Origin: Athripsodes cinereus
Taxonomy: Eukaryota; Arthropoda; Insecta; Trichoptera; Leptoceridae
Reading direction: 5' to 3'
DNA length: 64,000 nt
Assembly (NCBI GenBank): GCA_947579605.1
Contig: OX388321.1
Coordinates: forward strand, 11,869,427-11,933,426
The notes beneath the pieces were generated by a model that was not told the origin of the DNA, ran no database searches, and was given only the letters and a program-made list of their open reading frames with translations. Below are positions 24,372 through 34,732 of the stretch, piece by piece. The position numbers were made by a program, and so were the translations under genes. Every line of letters begins with the position of its first letter. Within the stretch, counting starts at the first letter, position 1.

Positions 24372-24892
24372 TTTGGACGGGGTTCGGCGTGATCGAGGTA
24401 TATCGAAAACCCCCAAAAAAGATTGGTTAAAACTCTGGTCTTCTCCATTTTCCTTTATGGAGCTGAAACATGGATGTTAAGAGTCAATGAAAGACACAGA
24501 TTACATGCTTTCGAGATGTGGTGTTGGAGAAGGTTGCTACGCATACCATGGACAGCCCACAGAACGAATGTGACAATCTTGACTGAGCTCCAGATAAAGA
24601 CTCGACTGTCTGTAATATGTCAAAGACGTATATTAAGCTTTTTCGGACATATTACAAGACGTGAGCCAGACAATCTGGAAAAAAATATTTTGTCTGGTGG
24701 AGTCGAAGGAAGAAGAAGCAGGGGCAGAATACCATGCAACAAGATGGTCAGATCATGTGAGAGATGCTGCAGGGGGTACTGCAATGTGTGAGGCGTTTAG
24801 GCAGGCGAGGGACAGGGCACGGTGGAGGAGCTTGTCGCCTGGTTGGGGTCATGGTGGTCACGATCCTCAGCATTGGGGGACCGACTTGGAAA
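24372..24892 (+). pseudogene. Truncated, frameshifted LINE RT (second RTE-type family)
   Basis: It begins in the post-catalytic region VKTLVFSIFLYGAETWML, continues HAFEMWCWRRLLRIPWTAHR and FFGHITRREPDNLEK. A frameshift near 24740 moves the frame, after which WSDHVRDAAGGTAMCEAF and ARDRARWRSL follow. The signature (LYGAETW, GHI.R, W.D.v...G..M..A...R..WR) is that of RTE-type elements and differs from the 10264 family. The tail is GAAAAAGAAGAAGAT, and it abuts a reversed S1 copy. Confidence 0.8.
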
Positions 24893-24902
24893 AAGAAGAA
24901 GA

Positions 24903-25048
24903 TATACCATCACGACAGATCCCATAAGTTGGGTAGCAAGTAGAATGCCTGCGTGTAATAAGCATGCGAGTTGTCCTTTCTGTATCAATATCTACAAATT
25001 ATAACATTCAGAATAGTTGGCATACCAATCTCATTCCTGAATTGAATC
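24903..25048 (-). mobile_element. SINE-like retroposon (family S1), truncated
   Basis: ATACCATCACGACAGATCCC then ATAAGTTGGGTAGC, CATGCGAGTTGTCC and CATTCCTGAATTGAATCG. The minus-strand copy lacks its 5' part. Confidence 0.65.
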
Positions 25049-26205
25049 GTTTCATTAATCTGAGTCAACTTGTTTAAAATAGAAACAGATGATTATTAAT
25101 CTAGTAACGTACAATGTTTTATTGAAAATAGATGGGTACATAGGTAGATAGTATTTTTTAACTATATATAGATATTATATATCTACCTATATTGTATCTG
25201 TACCTAATACAGTGTCATTATTAGTTTATGTACAAATGTTAAACCAAAGTGTATGTTTTTATCTCACCACAATTAAACTTATGTTAAATCAAGATAAAAA
25301 TATGTGGCATAGCAAATGCATTTAAAAACAGCAATAAGTACCTATACTATTTTGTATATAGGTACTTTATCTTTATAATAATATGATGATATTTTGGTAC
25401 CTAGGTATGCATTTGAAGATATAATTTATTGTTCTTTGATACTAGAGGAATTTTTAATTTACAAAGGAATACATATGTATCTTTGTTTATCTTTTTTTAT
25501 ATTTTTATCATATCATGGAATAGACAGTTGGTTAACTGACGTATTAAACTGAAAGATTTAAAGATTTGCTAAAATGTTATTTATGTCGATATGCATTAAA
25601 TATATTGTTCTATTAAAAAAGGTGTGTTTCAAGAGTTCAAAATTTAACCCAATAATCTCTGTCGAAAAATATATTTGCAAAATATTTGAAAACCATTTTT
25701 TAATAAGGCACTAAGTGACAAAAATTAAAATTTGTGATAAATATGAGGATCTGTTCGATGTACCTTTTGTCAATGCTACAAATAACGCAACGCAATAAGT
25801 TGTTATCAGTGTTTATTTCGTACTAAGGTGACTACGAGTATTGCCAAAGTATTAATTTTGATGCCTTCTAAAGATATTGAAGTTGGCATTTAGAGCCTTC
25901 TTCATTAATTTTTTCATACATTTTATTATACATGTATCAGTTGTAAATTTAAGAAAAAGATTGTTTGTATAATTTGTGAAGTTTTATTTCTATAAAGAAC
26001 TTATAATCATATTTCACCTTGTATGGTATTGTGAATATTCTGGCACTTAGTGACTTATTTAAAAATGGTATTCATTTTATTGTCCTCAAGCTACCGTTAT
26101 AATTTTAAAAATATATATTATTTACTTAAAAGTTATTGTTATAAAAATCTATTTTATTTGACATTATTATTGCAATTGGCTGAAAACATTTTTCAATTTG
26201 TTATT
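25049..26205. other. Non-coding stretch incl. Ctr1 3' UTR
   Basis: On the minus strand a poly(A) signal AATAAA lies at 26158-26153, about 48 nt past the Ctr1 stop codon, so the 3' UTR may be very short. The remainder shows no gene. Confidence 0.5.
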
Positions 26206-26407
26206 TTATTGACAATGTTCATTTAAATCCACAACTGATTGCTTTTTCCAGGCAAATAGGAAGTAGCCAAGTCCCGTTCCCAAGACCAAGGCCAAGCAGA
26301 GCCAGATGTTGTAAGTCATGAAGATCAACATAAGAACATAGGAGAAGAATACTTGTATCATGTGGAGTAATGTCTGAATAGCATGCATTCCTGAGAGCAT
26401 GTTGTAC
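26206..26407 (-). CDS. Ctr1: Ctr1 copper transporter, exon 3 (C-terminal)
   Basis: The acceptor TAATTTGCAG precedes the exon at 26408. The exon completes the split lysine codon and encodes residues 114-179: transmembrane segment 2 with the copper-selectivity MxxxM motif (M139-M143 in [12 protein letters not shown]), a very short loop, and segment 3 with the helix-packing GxxxG (G156-G160 in GTGLGYFLF). The end is [14 protein letters not shown]. Human CTR1 ends in HCH; here the last residue is Gln, so the terminal His-Cys-His is HCQ. The phase (2) agrees with exon 2 and the total CDS is 540 nt including the stop. Confidence 0.93.
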
Positions 26408-26810
26408 CTGCAAATTAGGAAAATATTTTTATAATAACATTTTAAAAGCATTACTTACCAGGAGATGCAATTTGAAACTATTAATTTTAATATATCTTCA
26501 CTATGTTCACTTATTCGTCTTCGTATTAATTACTCTGAAAATACAACTGAAGAGAATAAGACTCAAAAACTATTTTTGTGTCAGAGAGTCCAAAATGATT
26601 TTTATCCATGGCATATATTATAATGCTCTAATATCTTTATTGTGCAGTATGGTCAAGCTCCTTTATCCCATTTCATTTTTAAATTATGTTGAAAAATAAA
26701 CATGCAATTCAAATTTCTCCTTTGATTGGTAACGTCATTTGTACCCAGTACCCAATCTAGTGAAAAAATATGAGTAATATTTATACAGTATATAAATAAA
26801 TGATAATTAC

Positions 26811-27046
26811 TTGACAATCTTCTGACCGCTACAATTGCTATCTGGACCACATTCTTGTTTGGTAATGTTCATTTGGCTTGTAGAAGGAGTGGTCGCACCC
26901 TTGGTGAATAATAATTCTCTCCCCGCTTTAAACGCTTCGTACACTAAACCAGCAAAGAAGACAGCAACACAAGCTCCAACCAGCTCTCCAACGGTGTGAC
27001 TCATCCATCCACTAAACAGAATTTGCTGGCAGACTGATGTGTGGAA
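26811..27046 (-). CDS. Ctr1: Ctr1 copper transporter, exon 2
   Basis: It is bounded by the acceptor TTTTTTAG and the donor AA/GTAATT. It encodes residues 35-113 in 236 nt (phase 0 in, phase 2 out), starting FHTSVCQQILFSGW. Transmembrane segment 1 is roughly residues 50-73 (TVGELVGACVAVFFAGLVYE). The cytoplasmic loop that follows (KAGRELLFTKGATTP, then CGPDSNCSGQK) is hydrophilic and links segments 1 and 2 as in the SLC31 family. The intron to exon 3 is 403 bp. Confidence 0.93.
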
Positions 27047-27109
27047 CTAAAAAACATACAAAAACCTATTATCATATATCAAGGTTTTAGGTTTTAAAAT
27101 GATACTGTA

Positions 27110-27138
27110 CTATCCTACACCCTTACGCCGTATCCCGT
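27110..27138 (-). mobile_element. 3' end of reversed LINE fragment
   Basis: CTACACCCTTACGCCGTATC is the reverse of the terminal GATACGGCGTGAGGGTATAG of the 10264 family. The rest of the same copy continues after the TIR element at 27588. Confidence 0.65.
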
Positions 27139-27143
27139 ATCGA

Positions 27144-27582
27144 ATGAGTCGTATAAATGCAAACAGCGCTATCTCCTTACAAGGAAAATTTGTGTTGGGT
27201 ATACTTATTTGAAATATTATTTAAAATATTTTTTATTTATTTATTTATTCATTCTTTACTGTACATTGATAAAAAACAATTACATAAAAGGTATACATTC
27301 AAATTAAATACAATCAATATACAGAGGGCGAGTTTATCGCAAAGGCGCGATCTCTTCCAACTAACCCAAAATTTTGTAATATAAAGTGAAATTTTTTATT
27401 TGCAATATAAAGTGAAAAAAAGTTTGAAAATAACTTACATAAGTAAAGAGAAAGTAGGTAATATGTTTTCATTAAGAAATTATAACTTATTACAAGATAT
27501 TTGAACAAAATATTTCGATGTATTTTGCAAATTTTTATTCTTCTCATAAGAAGATAGCGCCGTTTGCATTTATACGACTCAT
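27144..27582. mobile_element. 439-bp TIR element with 5-bp ATCGA duplication
   Basis: Inverted ends of 31 bp with one mismatch: left ATGAGTCGTATAAATGCAAA, right the reverse complement ending TTTATACGACTCAT. ATCGA is repeated at 27139-27143 and 27583-27587. It interrupts a reversed LINE fragment and has itself received a LINE tail. It has no transposase. The superfamily is unclear. Confidence 0.8.
27224..27367 (-). mobile_element. LINE tail (family T1) nested in the TIR element
   Basis: On the minus strand GGTTAGTTGGAAGAGATCGC, loop, GCGATAAACTCGCCCTCTG, then AATGTACAGTAAAGAATGAA and (TAAA)n. It is the cleanest T1 copy. Confidence 0.75.
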
Positions 27583-27587
27583 ATCGA

Positions 27588-27985
27588 AGCACGCAAGCCG
27601 ATTTCTCTCATTCAACACGCGGCCGTCCTTGAGAATTAAATTTGATCCACGTGATCAAGCCATGTAGTTGTCGGACGTCCTAGCTTTGTCGTACCCTCTC
27701 TTTCAGATACATACATCCTTTTAGTCATCCTTTCATCGTCCATTCCCTACACATGTCCAAATCATCGCAACTTATTTACACACATTCTGTCTACAACACT
27801 CCTCTTGCATCCGCTCATTCTCCTAATATCCTCATTCCTCACTCTATCACGTAACGTTTTACCAACCATTCTTCTCAGCGATCGCATCTCCACAGCATTT
27901 GTTCCACTTTCGTCCTTTTTCAATCACGTACAAGTTTTGCTTGCAAACATAAGTATCGGTACCAGAATAATTTTCTGCATTAGGT
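27588..27985 (-). pseudogene. Reversed LINE RT C-terminal fragment
   Basis: On the minus strand it carries the same order as 10264-10860: a degenerate SETWTW region, the basic RRMVGKTLRDRVRNED stretch, the GHV.RM region and QILKDGRVL. About 100 bp of the family's 3' part is missing between this piece and 27110-27138. The copy is dead. Confidence 0.75.
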
Positions 27986-28205
27986 ACCATTTTTTAGAAC
28001 TTACTTATGTAGAAACGTCTCGAATTTTGACCATGACATTGAATGCAAAAACCACGTACTTATGAGGAATCGTGTGAATGTGACAAAAAACGAAATGTTT
28101 GAGAAAAGGAGAAGAATTCTAATATGAAATTTCTCACTAATTTAGAAGATGGTTATTGGAATTTGGCAACTTATTTCTCGATTTATTAATTGTGTCGGTA
28201 CACAC

Positions 28206-31200
28206 TGTGATGAATTGAATATATACAAGGCGGTATATATTATTTTCATATACCTAGATCGAATGTTTGTAGTAGGTGATTAATAAAGGGATGAGACTTA
28301 GTTTGATCTCAAGTGGTTGTCGAACACAACTAGATATGTAGGAGACAGAGACAGGTATATTTTGGTGTGTGTCATAAAGAGATGGAAGTTGTTTTTTTGT
28401 GTGTTGCTAGGGCATTTTTCAGGATCTGAAGAGGTAGGATAGATGACTCGAGGCAGTTTAGTTTTGAACCTAGGAGAGGTGGGACTCAATCATATTAATC
28501 TCAGTGTTTGAATTCGACATATTTTAATATTTATTTACCCACCTTCGTAGTAGTTAGTACATTATATTTTAGTGATATTTCCACATTTGGGAATATATAT
28601 CGACTGTGCTCAGGACAAAGGATTCAAACCACATTGGTCAAATTTTATAGGAGAAGCAAAAAACTGTAGGATAAAGAAAATTTCAAATTATTGTCATTAT
28701 TATTTTACCAACTTTTTTTAATGTAGTTTTTTTATTATGTCATAAAAATTTAAGAGAAAATATTCAGAAATTCCCAAGTTATAAGCAAAAAATTAACAAA
28801 AATGTGGATTAAATCCTTTGTCCTGACAAACTTTAGCAACATGTTAAAGAGATATGTATGTCGCATGTTTGGGGTTATGTGGTTTGATGCCTTTTACCTC
28901 GCCGTAAAATTATGTCTGGATGAATTTTTTTGGTGTTAATAATGAAACTCATGCTGTTTGAGTCCTTTATCCTATTGGATATTTGCAATTAAGCCCTAGC
29001 TAAAAAAAAATATTTTGCATTTTTTTATAAAAACTAGACATTTGGGAATTGAATGCTTTTGCCAGAATGTGTAAAAGACACAAATGATTGACTTTAAAAC
29101 ATAAAATGACTTTTGTCAAAATTGTGGTTTGATGCCTTTGTCCTGAGCACAGTCGATATAGATCATCCTAAATTACTTTTAATTAACATTTTAAAATCCG
29201 TGAGCCTGCCAGCTGTCATAAGATAAGATTTTTCAATATTATTAATTTATTTATATCTAGGTGTCGTGATATTTAGGAGGATATTGTTGTCTACAAAGTA
29301 GTCGTCGTACACAAGGATTTATTTATTTAACTTTTCAGATTTTGAAAACAAAGGAATTATGTGTTATGTATGCCTATTTTCAGTACTATTATATGTATAT
29401 ATGTACCTATGACTGAAATAATATAGCGCGGTACGACACACTTAATACTAGACCAATGGCAGTGGCGTACCGACTTACCTAATATTATACTCTTATTTAA
29501 TTTATTTTACCATTACGAAGGATTAAGCAGTTTGGAGAGGAGTTTTATGTTGAGCAGGATATTATTTGATTTATTTATTTAATTACATATTTTATCATCG
29601 ATGTCATTTGTCTTCTATAAACTTACTGGATTTTTCTACTTATATTGCTGTGACATTCTAGAATGTATTAATTAACATTTTTGCAAGGCATGGTTATATC
29701 GTATTGTTTATGTATTATTATATTAATATATTTATATTAATACCATTTATCCAAAAATCCCTACATAAACCCTTTTCCTTCTAGGGAATGTAGTTTTGTC
29801 CAGTCGTTTGTTAGGCCCCAGACGATTTGGGTACGACGTTATTCCTTTCTTAACAAAATATATGATATTGTAGTATATAATTATGCATGATAATTATTTA
29901 AATCAAATTTTGTAAATATAAGTACATAGTTCAACTAACAAAATTCTCTCCTTTCCCTATATGCTGGAGGACCCACAATCCATTATAAGGTCTTTGGGCA
30001 TTTGTAAATGGATATTATGTTTAATTAACTTTAATTATTATTAACTGGTTGGTAAATCGCTGTTCGTGATATTGCTAACTATATTAGTAGTCTATCTTAT
30101 CAGTTCTGTAAGAACACACCTTGCAATCATTAACATGGTTGGATGTGCGTAGAGATTGGTGGTGCTTTCTCTGCGTATAAATCAACTTAACCAATGAAAA
30201 GGTATTTATTTCAAATGTTCTCCGACTGAAGCAGGTACAGCTCCATTCCTCGAATTTTCTGCTAGAGTATAACTTGAAGGGGTTATCTGCGCCCTTTGGT
30301 TGAGGCTCAATGATCAGGAATCTTTAGAGCTAATATCATTATATGTTTGCATGTCCGCATGTTTGCAATATATTGCATGCCCTAGTGGAAATATATCTTA
30401 TATATTATTTTATATATCCGGGAGTAGTGTTGTGCACTCGGGCTCAAAGTACGGCATGGCGAGTTTTGAGACGTGAGGGAGCGAAGGCGGCGCTCCTTTA
30501 GCATGGACACAGCATGCTTTCCATGCACTAACATGGTAGTTAGTCTCTGAAAATGATGTCATAGCAATTGTGTTGAAATTTAATTAATATTCAAAAGTAA
30601 TAAAGTTATGTTTTGGGTGCGCCACTGTCCTTTACGACGCAACGAATTAGTAGGTATGTTGTAGAACATATGTACATACATCGGCTATAGAAACTATGAA
30701 ATGGTTATCTTATGTAGGGACATAGATCGGCAACCAGTTACCATACAACATTCTCGTAATGATATAGAATAATATTATTTGAATTTTATGTTATGATGAT
30801 TGTTATGTTATATTTCGTTATGTTTTATTATGCACTATTTTTATTATGTTATTTTACAGTATCTCAAGGTAAGTGATCTGACGTCAAAGTTGACCTCAGA
30901 GTTAATATGTATCAAAATTCATGTTTAAATTGTTTTATTGATTTTGTGATTTTGTTGTTCTTTTTGATTATTGAAATGTATATTTCAGGTGACTTATTTT
31001 GCGTTTTAAAAAAAATACACAACGTAGGTAAAATTATCGTCAAAACACAACGTACTGGGTCTAAATCTATGAAAATAGTTAATAGATAAATCGAGACGAT
31101 CACGAAAGGCCAAAATTCGTTAATTAATTCAATTAGGAATGCGATATTTCGTACGTATATTTGCAACAATGCGAAAATTCCTACAATTCTTAGCTAGCTG

Positions 31201-31314
31201 AATAGGGTTGTCACTTCTAGTTTGGGAATCAATTATTACAGTAGGTATAGTTTAGAAGCTAGGATGTTGCAAATTCGGAGCTTAGAATGGTTTAAAATAG
31301 GTAGGATCATCACA
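28206..31314 (+). repeat. 5' LTR, enlarged by a nested MITE
   Basis: 3109 bp including the MITE, 2550 bp without it. It holds an AATAAA at 30599-30604. TTTTACAG and GTAAGT flank 9 nt at 30860-30868, a micro-exon-like arrangement on the plus strand. The two open frames (60 and 85 codons) near 30910-31170 also occur in the other LTR, but they resemble no protein. Confidence 0.9.
28600..29156. mobile_element. 557-bp MITE inside the 5' LTR only
   Basis: Ends TCGACTGTGCTCAGGACAAA and its reverse complement (TTTGTCCTGAGCACAGTCGA), more than 30 bp of nearly perfect TIR. Comparison with the empty site in the 3' LTR (near 35120-35130) gives a TA duplication; a 4-bp ATAT is an equally valid reading because the site is (TA)n. 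Five direct degenerate copies of TGTGGTTTGATGCCTTTGTC lie inside. There is no ORF. TA would fit a Tc1/mariner-type mobiliser. Confidence 0.9.
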
Positions 31315-31316
31315 AA

Positions 31317-31334
31317 TGGTGCCTTGGACCAGAA
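31317..31334 (+). promoter_or_regulatory. Primer-binding site (tRNA-His-like)
   Basis: TGGTGCCTTGGACCAGAA starts 2 nt after the 5' LTR. It begins with the TGG complementary to a tRNA CCA end. The first seven bases, and with one mismatch and one extra base the next nine, fit the 3' end of tRNA-His as I remember it. A stem-loop TATGTCTG-TCATTG-CAGACATA follows at once (about 31338-31360). Confidence 0.65.
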
Positions 31335-33792
31335 TATTATGTCTGTCATTGCAGACATAAACTGGGTTTTTACGGAGTAGAAGTGGGTTTTGGGTTTGCG
31401 ATGATAAATAACTAAAATCATGAATATTGGAGGGGGGGAGAGCATAAATGGGTTTTGAGGAGTAGAACTGGGTTATGGACAGAGGAATGTGTTTGGTTTT
31501 TGAGGGGGGGATAAAATCTATACTTGGTATATGTAGTGAGAAAATTGGTTGATGATTTTTACTTCGAGAACCGCGGGTTGGTTATCCATGGATTATAGTG
31601 TTAGTCGAATCAGGCAACATGATATTATATTTATGTTTGTCTATCTATAGGTATATATCTTACATTATACATAAGAATGGTGAACCCTTAAGAGTTCATT
31701 TGGAATTATGTCCTTATGAATAGTTCTTTAGTTTATTCAATAATGTATATAGGTACCAAAAATATGTACTTTCATAAGAAGATTGGGTGTTAGAAAAATG
31801 GAATATTATATTCCCAAGTAGACTTGTAAACATGGGTATTATGTATGCGAAGTGTATTTTATGTATATGGGTATATGACTAGAGTTTTTAGGATTTTTAG
31901 ATATTATAGTATTTGAGTAAAATGGATAAATAATAGGTATATAGTTTGATGTTAGTTATATGTATCAAGTGGATGTTTGTTAAGGATTAGAATTGTACCT
32001 AATTATAATAGGTATTATTATTTCTTGAGGAATATGGTCTTAACATTTTACAGTATTTGTAAGTTAAGTGTTTGTTTTTAAACTTTTAGAATTCTGTCAA
32101 GTTAATTATTTGGGGTGTGAAATAAATTAAATAAATTTATGATCGAGGCATGAATGGTGAATATATTATTGAGTTTGAAATAATATTAGACCAGATTTTA
32201 TGAGTATCTGATAACATACATAATACAATATACGAATGAAGCGGATAAGTATATAGGCAATAATCGAATGATGAGGTTTTGATAAAATCACGATTTAGGT
32301 GATTATTTTTACAGTTATATGTTAAACGGTTAGCTGGAAGAAATAGTGGATATTCGTTCTTACAGGCTAAGGGGGGGAGGGGACAACCTACACTCTTTTA
32401 AGCCCGGGGGGGGGCAAAACCAAGGGCTTCACATTGGATAACGTTGGAACTCTTTGTGTACCCTGAAAGGTGGTATCTATCATTTTAAAATGGAGGACTG
32501 GAAGAAGAAACGAATTTATGAAAATATTCTAAGAAGAAAGAGGCTGGTGTTCGCTGATATAACACATCATGTCTTCCAAATAGAGAAATAAGATGTACAA
32601 CCTATAGATACTAAGATATTAATTAATACGTTATAATATTTAAAACCAAGAACGAGAGTGGAAATAATATTATTACTGGAATGACAAAAAACTATAGTTT
32701 TAAATAAAGATGCAAGCAGATAGGTATACGGGATATTATAGTACCTAACGGGATGTATACGATCAGTGGTTGTTAAACTGTATGCCTGATATTGTGATGT
32801 TGCTGAATGGAACAAAGAAACCTGAGACAAAGGGTATTAGGAATTATGCGTGCGCTAAAATGAGATAATTATTTCAATTGAATATTTATTGGTAGGATAA
32901 CAACATGATTTACTTGCAAGAAACTTGGTGGAAAGTTTGGACAGCGATGATAGAAGTTCTATGGAAACCAAAAGACGACTAGATAGGATTGTGTAGCATT
33001 GTATCCTCTCTGTTAACACAAAAGAGAGTGGTGTACAATAACATAAATTGCTGGAGAGGACTAATGTAAGAAGAAAGGACAACGCTATGATGTAACAGGT
33101 TGGGAATCGCTTGTGGACATATAGATGTCCCAAATGGAATAAACTATTTAATGTGTTATAATTTTAAAATTGTGGTGTCAAATATTATAATAATATTATT
33201 CAATAGTGTTAGAGTGAAGATGTGAACTATAAAGTGTTTAGTTTTAATATTATTTTACAAGTGGAACGAATATTATTATATGTACCTTTGTGGTTATAAT
33301 TGTGTGTATTATATTTAGTTGTGTACATAATGGTTTGAAATAGATAAGTGTTTTTTTTCAGGACTTTTGAAATGAATGAGGACGATTCATTTATATATAC
33401 TTAATAAGTAGGTATATACATTAGGTGACTGTTATATTGGAGACGAGGGTAATTCTATATACCTATTATAGAATAACATATTGGGATGTATTATGTAGAT
33501 ATTGTCAATGCAACTCGTTTAAATATTGCGTTCTGTATCTTATATGCGTAAATGTGTGTAAATACATCAAGGGAGGGGTTCCCACCACTTACCTCTGGAT
33601 GTTTCAAGAACATTGTATGTTATCTTTCTCCTAATTATTTGTGGTATTATTATAGGTGATTTAATTTACGTAATTATAGGTATTTTGAGTTAGCTGTTCG
33701 CGTTTGATATTATTTAGGCACATTGTCAACACATTATCACGCATTTTGCTGGTTAGCTGGAGGATGTTGCACAACTTGTAGAATTAGGTGAC

Positions 33793-33965
33793 TTGATCAC
33801 GTGGATCAAATTCTTATGGACGGCTGCGTGTTGACTAGGAGAAATCGGGTTGCATTCTGTGAGAAATTGTATGACAGTGGTGGAAGCGAGGGATGTAGGC
33901 CAGGATGGAGGGATTTGTCAATCGTTTCTCTCTGCCTACCCCATCTGAGACGCAGCGTGATGGTG
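33793..33965 (+). pseudogene. LINE RT fragment nested in the LTR element
   Basis: CTTGATCACGTGGATCAAAT begins the match to the 10264 family (LDHVDQIL.DG.VL..RNR), and it ends CTCTGCCTACCCCATCTGAG then CGCAGCGTGATGGT. About 57 degenerate codons. Confidence 0.7.
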
Positions 33966-33989
33966 CTGAGAGATGAATGGTTATTTAGT

Positions 33990-34232
33990 ATGAGCTGCCG
34001 GTGGAGAGTTGGTCTCCCACTTTTTCCGTGAGTTTTCGGGTGTTCTGTGGGAGGAAGGGTGTTCTAGAAAATTAAGACATTTAGCATCTTGGATACGATG
34101 AGGTTTGCCGCCGTTTTTGAATGTCTTGAATTTGTGTCGGTACGGAGAGGACGATTTGCGTATCTATTTGTGTGCTGCAGGACTACTGGCTGCATCGGCA
34201 AAGGAATCATGGATATGAGACATCTGGCGAGT
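33990..34232 (+). mobile_element. SINE-like retroposon (family S1) nested in the LTR element
   Basis: GAGAGTTGGTCTCCCACTTT begins it, then GGGTGTTCTAGAAAATTAAG, ATACGATGAGGTTTGCC and CTACTGGCTGCATCGG; the end is degenerate. It directly follows the LINE fragment in the same orientation. Confidence 0.65.
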
Positions 34233-34721
34233 AGTACAAGATTGGTGTTACCAGCGAATTGGATCACCCTGAAGAATGCATATATGGACTATAGGGAACC
34301 ACAAGTACTATGGATAATTATAATGATGTGTGAATATGATCACATGAAACGAATTTTAACAAAATGCAACTTGGATATTTAAGTATTGGGACAAACTTGT
34401 TATTACTATTTTATGTTCTATAGATGTGATGACATAAAATAATAACGAAACTCGAAATAATAAAATATAACAGAATATTAAAATATTATGTTATGTTGGG
34501 ACAATAATATTGAACGAGTATATCTCAAGTGGATGCGTTGGGGTGTATCATTATTATTGATTACTTGAATAGAGGAGCACAGCTGACGAGGTACCTACGA
34601 CCTAGCGGAATAAACAGGGACGGACTCGAAAGTTGGAATTAAATAATTATGAAAAATAATTAGAAAATAAATAATTGGTTGTGAGATAATGCCTCAGCCA
34701 TTTTGTCTTCAGCGTAATCTC

Positions 34722-34730
34722 AAGGGGGGG
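34722..34730 (+). promoter_or_regulatory. Polypurine tract of the LTR element
   Basis: AAGGGGGGG ends 2 nt before the 3' LTR. There is no such tract before the 5' LTR, which supports the LTR reading over a simple duplication. Confidence 0.8.
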
Positions 34731-34732
34731 TA

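Larger units (their letters stand above)
31335..34721 (+). other. Non-coding interior of the LTR element
   Basis: No gag, protease, RT, integrase or envelope could be recognised in any frame. It contains several G7 or longer tracts (31432, 31505, 32369, 32404), repeated GGAGTAGAA...TGGGTT blocks at about 31370-31460, and nested LINE and SINE-like pieces at 33793-34230. Confidence 0.75.
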
